DNA of 64,000 nucleotides, taken from NCBI RefSeq assembly GCF_002868735.1, contig NZ_CP025612.1:868001-932000 (forward strand), in the 5' to 3' direction. Below, piece after piece: positions 49,901 to 58,757 of the stretch; positions within the stretch are counted from its first letter, which is position 1, and each line of letters opens with the position of its first letter. Both the position numbers and the translations under genes were made by a program. Under the pieces are notes generated by a model. That model did not search any database and had not been told where the DNA came from. It saw only the letters and a list, made by a program, of their open reading frames with translations. This stretch comes from Niveispirillum cyanobacteriorum. Lineage in GTDB: Bacteria > Pseudomonadota > Alphaproteobacteria > Azospirillales > Azospirillaceae.

Positions 49901-51853
49901 TCAACCATCTCTGCCAAAGCCGGAAGGGTATAGCGGCTTCTCACTGTCCGCAGACACGTCCGGCAACTGTTTTTCCACCGCCTGCATGGACGAGGGCAAT
50001 TCAAACGGCAACCGCCCCTGGAACCGGGCCTTCCCGGTCAGCAGGTCCAGCAGTGCGGCGTCAGAGGCGCCGAAATCGCCGATCAGAACACTGGCCTTGT
50101 CCTTGATGGGACCAAGGATGGCGGGGCGGTCCAGATAAGTGCTGACAATCACGGGCAGGCCCGCCGCCGCCGCGCGTTCCACGGCTAGACGGTCCGGATT
50201 GTCCGTGGCGAAGGCCAGCGAGCCCTCGTGGTGACGGGAGCCGAAGAAATAGGCCGGCCGTGTGCTAAAGGGTGTCGCAACGCGCAGCAAGGCGATATCG
50301 GCCTGCTCGGGGGTGTTCACCACCGTGAAGCCGCGCGCGGCAACGCTGGCCGCATCCATCTTCCACAGCCAGACACGCGGCTTCGCCTTGGGGTCCAGGG
50401 GCAATGTACCGGGTGCCGCCTCCAGCAGGACAAGCGACCGGCGCTGTGCCTCCATGGCCTTTTCCCGGTCGGCGGGATTACCGACGATCGTTTCCGCTGC
50501 ATCGGCATCGACATAGGGGTTTTCGAACAGGCCAAGCTGGAACATCACCACCAGCATGCGGCGCACCGAAACGTCGAGCCGGCCGGGCGTGATCCGCCCG
50601 CTTTCGACCAGCCGGACGAGAATGTCCGGGTCCATGACGCCGCCGAATTGATCCACCCCGGCATCCAGCGCCTTGGCGAAGCGTTCAGGCTTGCTCAGGT
50701 CTTCTACGCCCCAGGGCATGCCAACCTCGTCATGCTTCAAGGTGCCTTGCAGACAGGGCGTCAGGCAATCGTCGGTGATCTTCCAGTCAGTCAGCACGAA
50801 CCCAACGAAACGGTAGGTATCGCGCAGCAGCTCGGTCAGCATCTGCCGGCTGAACCCGGCGGCCACGGGTTCGGCGGGGCGGCCATTGATGGTGACATCG
50901 ACGGGCAGCTTGCCATAGGTGGGCATAACGCCGGTCGTACGGGCACGGAAGGCCCCCTTGAACGGGGCCACATGCCGGTCGAACCAGCCGCCGGGAAAGA
51001 CTATGTCGCGGCCATAGGGATTGTGCGCGTCATAACCGTCGGGCTGCGCGCCATAGCCGGCCCAATGTTTCACGACCGTGGCGACACCACCCGGTGCCAG
51101 CCCATCCGCCGCCCCCTGAAACCCCTCCACATACGCCTGAACAAAACGTTCAACCTTCACCGGATCATCACCGAAAGTGCCGTTGGTGCGCGGCCAGCGC
51201 GGCTCGCTGGCCAGGTCGGCCATGGGCGACAGGGCCATACTGATGCCCATGGCGCGGTATTCCCGCGCCGCAATGCGGCCGAATTCGCGAACCAGATCGG
51301 GATCGCCCGTGGCGGCCATGCCCGGCGGTTCCGGCCATTGTGTGGATCTGCCGGCACTGACCGTCAGCCCGAACGTAGCCTGGAAATGGTTGCGCGGATC
51401 GGAACTGATGACCAGCGGGATGCCCAGCGGGCTTTCCTCCGCCAGTTTCTGGGCGGCATTGGCCATGCTGGCCATGGCACGCGGCGCAACGGACACCCGA
51501 TTGATGTAGAAGCGGATGTGCCGATCCCGGATCTGGGGCGCGATAGCCGCCATGTCCCAAGGATTGCGCAAGCCCCCATCCAGGCCCGGCGGATTGCCAT
51601 GCATCAGCAATCCCGCCTTCTCCGCCGGATCCATGCGACCCGTGAGATCGGCGGCACGGGCGCCAGGCGTCTGCCGCCAATCCTCGTAAAGGTCCAGGCG
51701 GCCATTGCGGTTCAGGTCCTTGAACGACAGGCCGTCGACCCGGATCACCGGCGTAGTGCGGTAACCCAGCGTGGGTTGGGCCGGGGTGCCGGCATGGGCG
51801 GCGGCGGCTATCGCTAGGATGGCGGCGAAAGAAAGGCTCAGATGCTTTTTCAT
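49901..51853 (-). CDS. Glycoside hydrolase family 3 protein (beta-glucosidase type)
   Basis: An exported 650-residue GH3 enzyme with a signal peptide (MKKHLSLSFAAILAIAAAAHA). The (beta/alpha)8 domain contains VVKHWAGYG with the substrate-binding KH and GFVLTDWKITDD with the expected nucleophile D356. The alpha/beta sandwich domain with LVLLEAAPGTLPLDP follows, and the C-terminus carries YPSGFGR. It has no apparent fibronectin-III domain. A preceding N-terminal part includes LDLYEDW. ATG 51853 is chosen because the longer open frame is antisense to the MFS gene. It lies nine bases from the MFS stop, so the two are co-transcribed. It probably removes glucose from an aryl glycoside entering the pathway (inference). 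Confidence 0.83.
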   Translation of the reverse strand: MKKHLSLSFAAILAIAAAAHAGTPAQPTLGYRTTPVIRVDGLSFKDLNRNGRLDLYEDWRQTPGARAADLTGRMDPAEKAGLLMHGNPPGLDGGLRNPWDMAAIAPQIRDRHIRFYINRVSVAPRAMASMANAAQKLAEESPLGIPLVISSDPRNHFQATFGLTVSAGRSTQWPEPPGMAATGDPDLVREFGRIAAREYRAMGISMALSPMADLASEPRWPRTNGTFGDDPVKVERFVQAYVEGFQGAADGLAPGGVATVVKHWAGYGAQPDGYDAHNPYGRDIVFPGGWFDRHVAPFKGAFRARTTGVMPTYGKLPVDVTINGRPAEPVAAGFSRQMLTELLRDTYRFVGFVLTDWKITDDCLTPCLQGTLKHDEVGMPWGVEDLSKPERFAKALDAGVDQFGGVMDPDILVRLVESGRITPGRLDVSVRRMLVVMFQLGLFENPYVDADAAETIVGNPADREKAMEAQRRSLVLLEAAPGTLPLDPKAKPRVWLWKMDAASVAARGFTVVNTPEQADIALLRVATPFSTRPAYFFGSRHHEGSLAFATDNPDRLAVERAAAAGLPVIVSTYLDRPAILGPIKDKASVLIGDFGASDAALLDLLTGKARFQGRLPFELPSSMQAVEKQLPDVSADSEKPLYPSGFGRDG

Positions 51854-51861
51854 GAAAACCC

Positions 51862-53208
51862 TCAAACGCCCCTGGGCGCAGCGGTAAGCGCCGGTTGCAG
51901 GGTATGGCGGCGGGAAAGGAAGATCAGGGCAGCACAAAGCTGTGCAAGGGCCAGCATGGACAAGGTGATCCACAGCGCCCCCGATTGCTGCTGCGCCACA
52001 CCAATAAGCAGGGGGCCCATGACACCGCCGATGCGGTTGACGCCGACCGCAACGCCCACGGCGGTGCTGCGCAGTCCGGTTTCGTAGCTCATGGCAATGA
52101 AATTGTTCATCACGGCCTGCGCACCGAAGACGCAGGCGCCGACCAGCGCCACCACGATCCAGGCGGCGTTGGTGCCGATGGCAGGGATCAGCAGCAGCAG
52201 GGTGACCATCCCACCGATGAAGCCGGCGGCCATGGCATTGATCTGTCCATGCCGGTCGGCCAGCCAACCGGACAACCCGCCGCCCACGATCTGCATCGCC
52301 ATTAGCAGTGAGCCGTAGGCAAAGGCGGCCTGTACCGGCGCCCCTTGTTCCAGAATGATGCTGGGCAGCCAGCCTGTCAGACCATGGATACAAAACAGGC
52401 TGAGGGCGCCCCCCACCCAGATGGTCAGCGTCACGCCACGATACCGGGACCCCAGCAGATCCGCCACCCGCGCCTTGCCATTGACCGCTTCCCCGGACAG
52501 GAACGTCGTGGCCTGGCGATAGGCATCGGCCCGTTCGGGCCGGGCACGCGACAGGATGGCGGCGACATCCTCATGCCGCCCCCGCGCCACCAGGAACCGC
52601 ACGGATTCCGGCAGCAGCCGATATCCGATCAGAGCCATCGGCAGGGCCAGCGCCCCGATGGCGTAAAGCCCGTGCCAGCCCCAGGTCGGCGCGATTGCAA
52701 TGCCGGCCAGACCGGCGGCAATCCCGCCCAGGGAGAAGGGCAGAACAAAGGCCAGTGTGGCGTAGCGGTTGGCACAACGTGCAGGCGCCCATTCATTGAT
52801 GTAGACGAAGGCCAGGGGCGAGATCATGCCAAGGCACACGCCCAGAACGGCGCGCAGGGCGCAGAAGATCACAAAGTTAGGCGCCCACAGCCAGAGTGCC
52901 AGACTGGCCAGCCCCAGCCCCGCGACAGCAGCCAGCAGCACGCGGCGCCGGCCCCAACGATCCGCCAACGGCCCCTGCAATAGCGCCCCAGATGCCAGCC
53001 CGGCCAGCCCGATAGACAGCATCAGACCGATCTGAAACGGGCTGAGCGCCCATTGCGCCTTCACATAGGGCGCGACATAGGCAGCATTGAAAAGGTCGTA
53101 CCCGTCGATGAACAGGATGGCGCCCATCAGCAGCGCGAACCGGACATGGAAGGACCCAAGGCGCATATCGCCCAGTTCCTGGGCCACGTTGATCGCACGA
53201 TCAGACAT
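51862..53208 (-). CDS. MFS transporter of the aromatic acid:H+ symporter type
   Basis: A 448-residue, 12-helix major facilitator. LLMGAILFIDGYDLFNAAYVAP in the first helix carries the DGxD motif typical of aromatic acid:proton symporters such as PcaK and MhpT. GPLADRWGRRRVLL is the loop 2-3 signature. The start ATG 53208 follows GGGAGGGAAA; a longer version (53244) is less likely. It is divergent from the LysR gene and probably imports the aromatic substrate. Confidence 0.83.
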   Translation of the reverse strand: MSDRAINVAQELGDMRLGSFHVRFALLMGAILFIDGYDLFNAAYVAPYVKAQWALSPFQIGLMLSIGLAGLASGALLQGPLADRWGRRRVLLAAVAGLGLASLALWLWAPNFVIFCALRAVLGVCLGMISPLAFVYINEWAPARCANRYATLAFVLPFSLGGIAAGLAGIAIAPTWGWHGLYAIGALALPMALIGYRLLPESVRFLVARGRHEDVAAILSRARPERADAYRQATTFLSGEAVNGKARVADLLGSRYRGVTLTIWVGGALSLFCIHGLTGWLPSIILEQGAPVQAAFAYGSLLMAMQIVGGGLSGWLADRHGQINAMAAGFIGGMVTLLLLIPAIGTNAAWIVVALVGACVFGAQAVMNNFIAMSYETGLRSTAVGVAVGVNRIGGVMGPLLIGVAQQQSGALWITLSMLALAQLCAALIFLSRRHTLQPALTAAPRGV

Positions 53209-53274
53209 TCTTTCCCTCCCGGTGCCGGACTTCGCCAGCTTCACGGTTCAGCGTTGACACCGTTCAGTACCCCC

Positions 53275-53289
53275 TGTCAAATAATGATA
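53275..53289 (-). promoter_or_regulatory. LysR-like box in the MFS/LysR divergent promoter
   Basis: The minus strand reads TATCATTATTTGACA, matching the box at 43583 in 13 of 15 bases. The divergent gap also contains GTTCAG twice (in CACGGTTCAG and CACCGTTCAG). The position between divergent genes is typical for LysR autoregulation plus activation. Confidence 0.45.
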
Positions 53290-53314
53290 AAGGGCATTGT
53301 CATAGGTTTGGGTT

Positions 53315-54205
53315 ATGGCTGTCGAAGCAAGTCAGATCGCCAATCTGCTGGCCATCGCGAAATACGGCTCCTTCACCCGCGCAGCAGAGGAGAAGGGTAT
53401 CTCGCAGCCGGCACTGTCAAACAGCATCGCGCTGCTGGAGCAGAGGCTGGGCGTCCGCGTGCTGGAACGCACGCGGCGCGGATCGACCCTGACACCCTAT
53501 GGTGAAATCCTGGTGCGTCGGGCAGAGGGCGTTCTGTCGCTGCTCACCGATGCGGAAACGGAGGTGAAACGCCGCGCTGATGGGATCGATGGGCCTTTGC
53601 GCATCGGTGCAACACCCAGCGTATTGTCAACGCTGCTGCCCAAGGCGCTGCGCCTGCTGCTGGCGGATGCCGGGCCGGTGGATATCGAGATCGTGGACGG
53701 GCTTGATGATACGCTGGTGCCGATGCTGCGGTCGGGCGCCATTGATATCATCATCGGGCCGGTGGCGGAGATGTTCGGCAGTCCCCCGGACATTCTTGAA
53801 CATGTCCTGATGCGGGACCCGTTTGCCATCGCGGTGGGACCAGGCAGCGCATTCTTCGACCGGGACAAAGTGTCACTGGCCGAACTGGCCGATGCGAAAT
53901 GGGTGCTGCCCCGTCCTGGCAGCACCTATCGCCGTCATGTGGAAGCGCTGTTCATGACGGCGGGTATCGCATGGCCACAGAACTGTATCCTGGCTAATTC
54001 CCTGCCCGTCCTGGAGAGCCTGGTACGGTTTTCCGGCTGCGTCACCGTGGTGTCGCAGGTGCAGATAACCGAGCAGAAGAGTGACTTCAAGGTCGTCACC
54101 TTAGAAGGAGCCGGGTTCCGCTGCATCGGTTACAAGTTGAGAAAAAATATGAAGCCAAGTCCTTTGCTGAACCGGTTGCGGACGATCATGGAATCCGCTG
54201 TTTGA
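53315..54205 (+). CDS. LysR-family transcriptional regulator
   Basis: A 296-residue LysR regulator. The N-terminal winged helix (SQIANLLAIAKYGSFTRAAE, ISQPALSNSIALLEQRLG, VLERTRRGSTLTPYG) is followed by the periplasmic-binding-protein-like effector domain (about residues 92-290). It is divergent from the aromatic-acid transporter and GH3 genes. The shared box upstream of the TonB receptor at 43688 suggests control of both units. The 54206-54331 gap holds only an inverted repeat (GGTCAGA 54242 with TCTGACC 54268). Confidence 0.86.
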   Translation: MAVEASQIANLLAIAKYGSFTRAAEEKGISQPALSNSIALLEQRLGVRVLERTRRGSTLTPYGEILVRRAEGVLSLLTDAETEVKRRADGIDGPLRIGATPSVLSTLLPKALRLLLADAGPVDIEIVDGLDDTLVPMLRSGAIDIIIGPVAEMFGSPPDILEHVLMRDPFAIAVGPGSAFFDRDKVSLAELADAKWVLPRPGSTYRRHVEALFMTAGIAWPQNCILANSLPVLESLVRFSGCVTVVSQVQITEQKSDFKVVTLEGAGFRCIGYKLRKNMKPSPLLNRLRTIMESAV

Positions 54206-54331
54206 CGCCGCCCACGCATTGTCCCGAAAGCCGGACCTGGAGGTCAGATGGCTATGGGGGTAGAGCGTCTGACCAACAATGCAAAAATTTAGCTGTTCCA
54301 ATCTGATGGTAACGGGCGAACCTGTGCCAAT

Positions 54332-55706
54332 TTACTCAGCACCCCGTGTAATGCGGATGCCCAGCTTCTTGACCCGGTGCCAGAGGCTGCGTTCGGTAAT
54401 CCCCAGGCCTTCAGCAGCCCGCGCCTGGATACCACCGCAGTCACGTAGCGCCTGGGTCACGATGTCCCGTTCAATGCGCTCCAATTCCTCGTCAAGATTG
54501 CCGACGAAGCCCTGTTCGGGGGCCAGCTTGGGGCGCCCCTCGAACAGGTATGGCGGCAGATCGCCGAAATCCACCGTCGTTGCTTGCGCCACGATGACGG
54601 CACGTTCGATACAGTTCTGCAATTCACGGATATTGCCGGGCCAGGGATAGGCTGACATGGCCGTCAGCGCCGCCCGGGAAAATCCTGTCAGACGCTTCCC
54701 TATGGAGGCTGCATAACGGGCAAGGAAATGGGCCGACAGCGCCTCGATATCCGCCTCGCGCTCACGCAGGGCCGGCACCGTGATGGGGAAGACGTTGAGC
54801 CGGTAATAAAGATCCTCGCGGAAATTGCCCTTCGCCGCTTCCTGGCGCAGGTCGCGGTGGGTGGCCGCGATGAAGCGCACATCCACGGTCACTGTCCGCG
54901 TACCGCCCACCAGTTCAAAGCTCTGTTCCTGGATGGCACGCAGTACCTTGGCTTGCAGAGCAAGCGGCATGTCCCCGATCTCATCCAGGAACAGGGTGCC
55001 CCCATGGGCCAGCGCGAACCGCCCCTCGCGTGTGGCGATGGCCCCGGTAAAGGTGCCCCTCACATGGCCGAACAGCTCACTTTCCATGAGATTCTCGGGA
55101 ATCGTGGCGCAATTGACGTCAATAAAGGGCTCATCGCGGCGGCGGCTATTGTCGTGGATGGCACGGTCGATCATCTGCTTGCCGGTCCCGCCTTCGCCGT
55201 GGAACAGCACCGTCGCGGGGCTATCACAGACATCGGTAATGTGTTTCAGCACCCTCTGGAAGGGCTCACTAGTCCCAAGCAGCCGGCCAAAATCGAACTT
55301 TTCGCGCAGTTCCTGACGCAGGCGACGGTTATCCTCCTCCGTCTCGCGCAGCTTCAACGCCCGACCGATGGTGGCGACCACATCCTCAATCTCGGACGGC
55401 TTGGCGATATAATCAAAGTCACCTTCCCGGATCAGGGCGACGGCATCTCGCACGGACGCATAGGCCGTCATGATCACCACCGGCATCTCCGGCCGTGCCG
55501 CCTGCAGGCTCGCCAGCAGGTCGCGCCCGCCCAGTCCCGGCATGCGCAGGTCGGTCAGTACCAGCCGCACAGGGTTCATGTTCAAAAAGCTCAACGCCGC
55601 CGCAACATTATCCACGGCATGGGCATCCAGACCGCGGGCTTGCAGCGCCGCCACTGTCACTTCGCCCAACCGCACCTCACACCTCATCATCAACGGTCAG
55701 GATCAC
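54332..55706 (-). pseudogene. NtrC-family sigma-54 response regulator, frameshifted by a 7-base tandem duplication
   Basis: The receiver domain, AAA+ domain (Walker A GEGGTGKQ, GAFTGA loop region GTFTGA, Walker B GGTLFLDEIGD) and Fis-type HTH are present. The original start is GTG 55706, overlapping the kinase stop as GTGA and reading VILTVDDEV. TGAGGTG is then duplicated exactly in tandem (plus-strand 55673-55686), which shifts the frame into an immediate stop. Removing one copy restores VDDEVRLGEVTVAAL. An internal ATG/TTG near 55693 could still give a protein lacking the receiver's first strand and its acidic pair, but with the phosphoacceptor in LVLTDLRMPG. Such a form would not be phosphorylated normally. 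Confidence 0.82.
55673..55686 (-). repeat. Exact 7-base tandem duplication inside the regulator gene
   Basis: CACCTCA CACCTCA on the plus strand (TGAGGTG twice on the coding strand) causes a +7 shift at codon 10 of the regulator. Confidence 0.85.
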
Positions 55707-56559
55707 GAGATCTCTCCAGGGCTGGCAGGGGCAAAGGGCAGGCACATGACGAACAGACTGCCCGCGCCCTCCAGGCTTTCACACGATACTGTTCCGCCAT
55801 GCTGGTCCAGGATGTGGCGTGCGCGGGCCAAACCCGGACCTGTGCCCCGCGGCTTGGTTGTCACGAACGGTTCGAACAGGCGGCCGCGCACCGATGGATC
55901 GATGCCGGACCGGTATCGGCGATGGAAAAAACTACTCGCTCTCCCGACTGCTCCACCCGGCAGGTCAGCAGACCGCCGCCCGGCATGGCATCCATGGCGT
56001 TGAGGATGATATTGAGAAACACTTGATGCAGCCGGCCCCCATCGGCCTGGATGATGAAGGAACCGGATGGCGCCTGAATGGTGACGCGAATGCCGCGCCG
56101 CTCCAGATCAGGGGCGGCAAAGGCCAGCACACCCGCCAGCTTCGCGCCGACATCCACGGGCTGGCGGTCCAGCGTACGGGGACGCGCGTAATCCAGCAAC
56201 GCAAGCAGCGCGTCCAGCGCCAGCTTCCGCTGTGCCGGTGTCAGACCGGGCCGGGCAGCGACATGGCAGCGCTCCGCAAGGGCCGACCCTATTCCCAGCA
56301 GACGCCAGACCATCAGGCCCGCCAGCCGCCGCGCAATGTCGCCGGCCCTTCCCTGGAACGGTGTGTCCAGCCGGTACTCCATCTCGAACAAGGGGGCGCC
56401 CAAGACCAGGCCGTCATAATCCATGACCACCGCCACGGGACCGCCACAGGCACGGTAGTAGGCCCAGCCCTCTGCCTCTCCCGGCCGGCCGGCATCCCAG
56501 TCCGCCGCCGGCAGCTGGCCAATATCCATCAGGATGCGGGCATCGAGGTCAGTCACCAT
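55703..56559 (-). pseudogene. Chimera of an acetyltransferase-like N-terminus and a histidine kinase C-terminus, frameshifted
   Basis: Residues 1 to about 125 (DIGQLPAADWD, EAEGWAYYRA, RLDTPFQG, GSALAERCHVAARPGLTPAQ) resemble GNAT-like proteins of unknown substrate (tentative). From about LLDYARPRTLDRQPVDV onward the sequence is the end of a HisKA helix plus an HATPase domain (FLNIILNAMDAMPGGG). No phosphoacceptor helix is present, so a deletion probably fused two genes. A one-base loss near 55906 (DTGPGIDPSVRGRLFEP expected) then breaks the ATPase domain; its end continues in another frame (LFEPFVTTKPRGTGPGL) to 55703. The start overlaps the hydrolase stop, and the end overlaps the regulator start as GTGA. 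Confidence 0.68.
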
Positions 56560-57355
56560 TGGCCACCCTTGCGGGCACCAGGATTGCTGGCCGTTCGCGC
56601 ACCAGGGTAGTCAGGAAATCCGTGACGCGGGTGGCCATCAGGTCCCGCTGCCGGTCCACGGTCACCAGATGGTAACTGTCATCCAGCACCAGCATGTCCA
56701 CCCGACCGCCCAGCCGGCGTAGCAAGTAAAAGGCATTGGACAGGCTGGCAATGTCATCTTCACGCGACTGCACCAGCAGGGTCGGCTGTCGTACCGATGG
56801 CCAGCGTGGCTTCAGGTCCGCCTTAAAGCACCACATCTCCCGGATGGCATGGGCTGGGGTGGACAGCAGGCCGGCAGTGGCACTATCGCCCGCATGCATG
56901 GCGCGGACGATGGCGGCCCGGATACGCGCATCCTTGCTGCCATAGGGTTCGCGTTCCACAAAGGCCAGACGCTTTCCCAGCGGCGTAGGGACCAGGATAC
57001 GCACCAGGAACCCTTACCAGGGGATGGACCAGCCATCATAGCGCAGGGTCGGGGCCAGCATGATCAGCCCATGCACACGGGCGGGCCGCCCCGCCGCCAG
57101 ACGCGCGGCCAGCAGAGCCCCCATGGAAAGCCCGACGACGATGGTGTCAAAGCTCTGCTCCAACCGCAGAAGACCCGCTTCCACGCTGGCGAACCAATCC
57201 TGCCTGGGTGTGCCGGCAAGTTCGGTCGCCGTGCCGCAGTGGCCTGCCAACTGACAGCACGGCACAGTTGCACCGGCGTCGCGCGCCTTGCGGGCCAGCG
57301 GCTTCATCTCCACCGGTGTGCCGCCCAATCCGTGGATCAGTGGCAGTCGCCGGAA
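56549..57355 (-). pseudogene. Alpha/beta hydrolase (carboxylesterase-like) with a nonsense codon
   Basis: The frame RFRRLPLIHGLGGTPVEMKP begins the hydrolase core. VVGLSMGALLAARLA carries the nucleophilic serine, and LAPTLRYDGWSIPW runs into TAA at 57014-57016. Reading continues in the same frame (GFLVRILVPTPLGKRLAF) with the catalytic acid region QSREDDIAS and the histidine in DDSYHLVTVDRQR. A tyrosine-to-stop change is the simplest explanation. The N-terminal beginning is unclear because it joins a truncated arginase-like gene. Downstream it overlaps the chimera start by 11 bases. Confidence 0.75.
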
Positions 57356-57570
57356 CCGTGAAAGATTAGCGGCGCCGGGCCATCGGACAAGGGAAAGGCT
57401 TCCGCAATCCGCCGCCGCAGGGTGGTCAGTCCCCGGCGCGACGCCAGGATGCGCAGCCTTGCTCCCAGACCGCGGGCCGGAACCAGGATTGCGGACTCGT
57501 CATCAATCCGTTGCCGCAAGCCCGTCTGTCCGGTTAGCGATCCGTCCAGATCCAGGACGAGGCAGCGCAC
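57337..57570 (-). pseudogene. Truncated arginase-like (ureohydrolase-superfamily) gene
   Basis: A 77-residue frame, MRCLVLDLDGSLTGQTG followed by LFHGSGDCH-like LIFHGSGDCH, matches the beginning of arginase-like proteins in which GSGDFHH begins the metal-binding region. It ends right there and merges into the alpha/beta hydrolase sequence, suggesting a deletion of about two thirds of the gene. The assignment is tentative. Confidence 0.5.
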
Positions 57571-57592
57571 GCGCGGTGATATCCCCGACCTG

Positions 57593-58093
57593 TCATTCCG
57601 CCGCCACTGCCGGCCTGAAATGCCGGTTCAGCCAGTCGGCGAAGACAGGTGTAAGGTCTTGAAAGCCCGCGAAGGGCTGATGCGCAATGCCATGATCGCG
57701 GCAATGCGTGGCCAGCCGTCCCTTGGCGAAGACATGGGTTGCGGCACCCGCTCCACAGAAATCGGACCTTCCATAGCAGATCAGGGCGGGAGGGCGGCCA
57801 TAATCCCCCCGCATCGCCTCCATGCCGGCGCATTTGCAATTGCCAGCCATGGTCATGCAGCCGGCATCGGCATGGGGAAAGCCCAGGCGCCAGCGCCCAT
57901 CGTCCAGGGATTCCAGCCGGTTTGACCGTATCGGCACGGACAGGCCAAGCCGGCGCATCACGCCGTACGTCACCCGGTCCAACCCGTCGGACAGGATGGT
58001 GAAGGGCTGTCCGTGCTCCCGGCACATCCGCGCGAACGCCGGGAAGCCAGGATCGACAGGAATATTGGCGATGAAGCGGTATGGCCGATGCAA
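57593..58093 (-). pseudogene. HAD-superfamily phosphatase (MtnX/SerB-like), N-terminally truncated
   Basis: A 166-residue frame with PGFPAFARMCREHG, FTILSDGLDRVTYGVMRRLG, RWRLGFPHADAGC, GNCKCAGMEAMRG, YGRSDFCGAGAATHVFAKGRL and HQPFAGFQDLTPVFADWL. These match the C-terminal three quarters of MtnX-like HAD phosphatases. The catalytic DxD motif that should stand at the N-terminus is absent, so the product would be inactive. It is divergent from the aminotransferase fragment. Confidence 0.72.
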
Positions 58094-58157
58094 ATGTTGC
58101 CATGGCCCCGGTCACCGACCGCCGCCCCCTCCCCTTCCCTGCACGCAGGTACGCAGC

Positions 58158-58709
58158 ATGACCGAACGCTACTGGCAGCCCGACCGTTATCGCCGCAGCG
58201 CCGCCCTGTTCGACAAGGCGCGCAGCATCATTCCCGGCGGCGTCAACAGCACGGCGCGCACCATCTGGGCCGGATGGGACCCGCATCCGCTGCTTATCAG
58301 TCATGGTACCGGATCGCGTGTCACAGACGTCGATGGCAATGAGTATATCGATTATCTGCTGGGTCTTGGCCCCATGCTGCTGGGCCACCGCCCACCGGCG
58401 GTAACCCACGCAGTGGTCGATCAGATCGAACGCTGCGGCACCGTCTTCGCCCTGCCCGCCGCCGCAGAAACAATCTTGGCCGAAAAAATCCGCGCCGCCG
58501 TGCCCAGCCTGGAACGCGTCCGCCTGTGCAATACAGCCACCGAGGCCGTGCTCTACAGCATCCGTCTGGCCCGCGCCTTCACCGGTCGTTCCAAGATCAT
58601 CCGGTTCGAGGGCATGTATCATGGCTTTTCCGACGGCATTTATTGGAGCAAGCATCCCCTGGGCGTTATCATCACTACATTAAGCACCGGCATCCAGCAT
58701 ACGTCCTGA
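58158..58709 (+). pseudogene. Truncated class III aminotransferase (glutamate-1-semialdehyde aminomutase-like)
   Basis: A 183-residue frame starting MTERYWQPDRYRRSAAL. It carries IIPGGVNSTARTIW, DVDGNEYIDYLLGLGPMLLGH, CNTATEAVLYSIRLARAFTG and IIRFEGMYHGFSDG, the first 40 percent of a GSA-aminotransferase-like protein. The PLP lysine and the whole C-terminal part are missing; the frame ends after an unrelated tail (GVIITTLSTGIQHTS). The deletion endpoint is near 58660. Confidence 0.82.
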
Positions 58710-58757
58710 CGGCAACTATATCGGCCCCGCTTGCCGTCCCAGGGAAAACGCGACCGG

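Noticed and set aside
50228-51817. 529-codon open frame on the plus strand
   Set aside because: Antisense to the GH3 gene; its composition is that of a complementary-strand shadow.
51854-52393. Upstream extension of the GH3 frame
   Set aside because: It overlaps the MFS gene; the signal peptide at 51853 marks the true start.
57534-58655. 373-codon minus-strand frame across the HAD and aminotransferase fragments
   Set aside because: Neither end matches a known family, and the HAD-like conservation lies in another frame.
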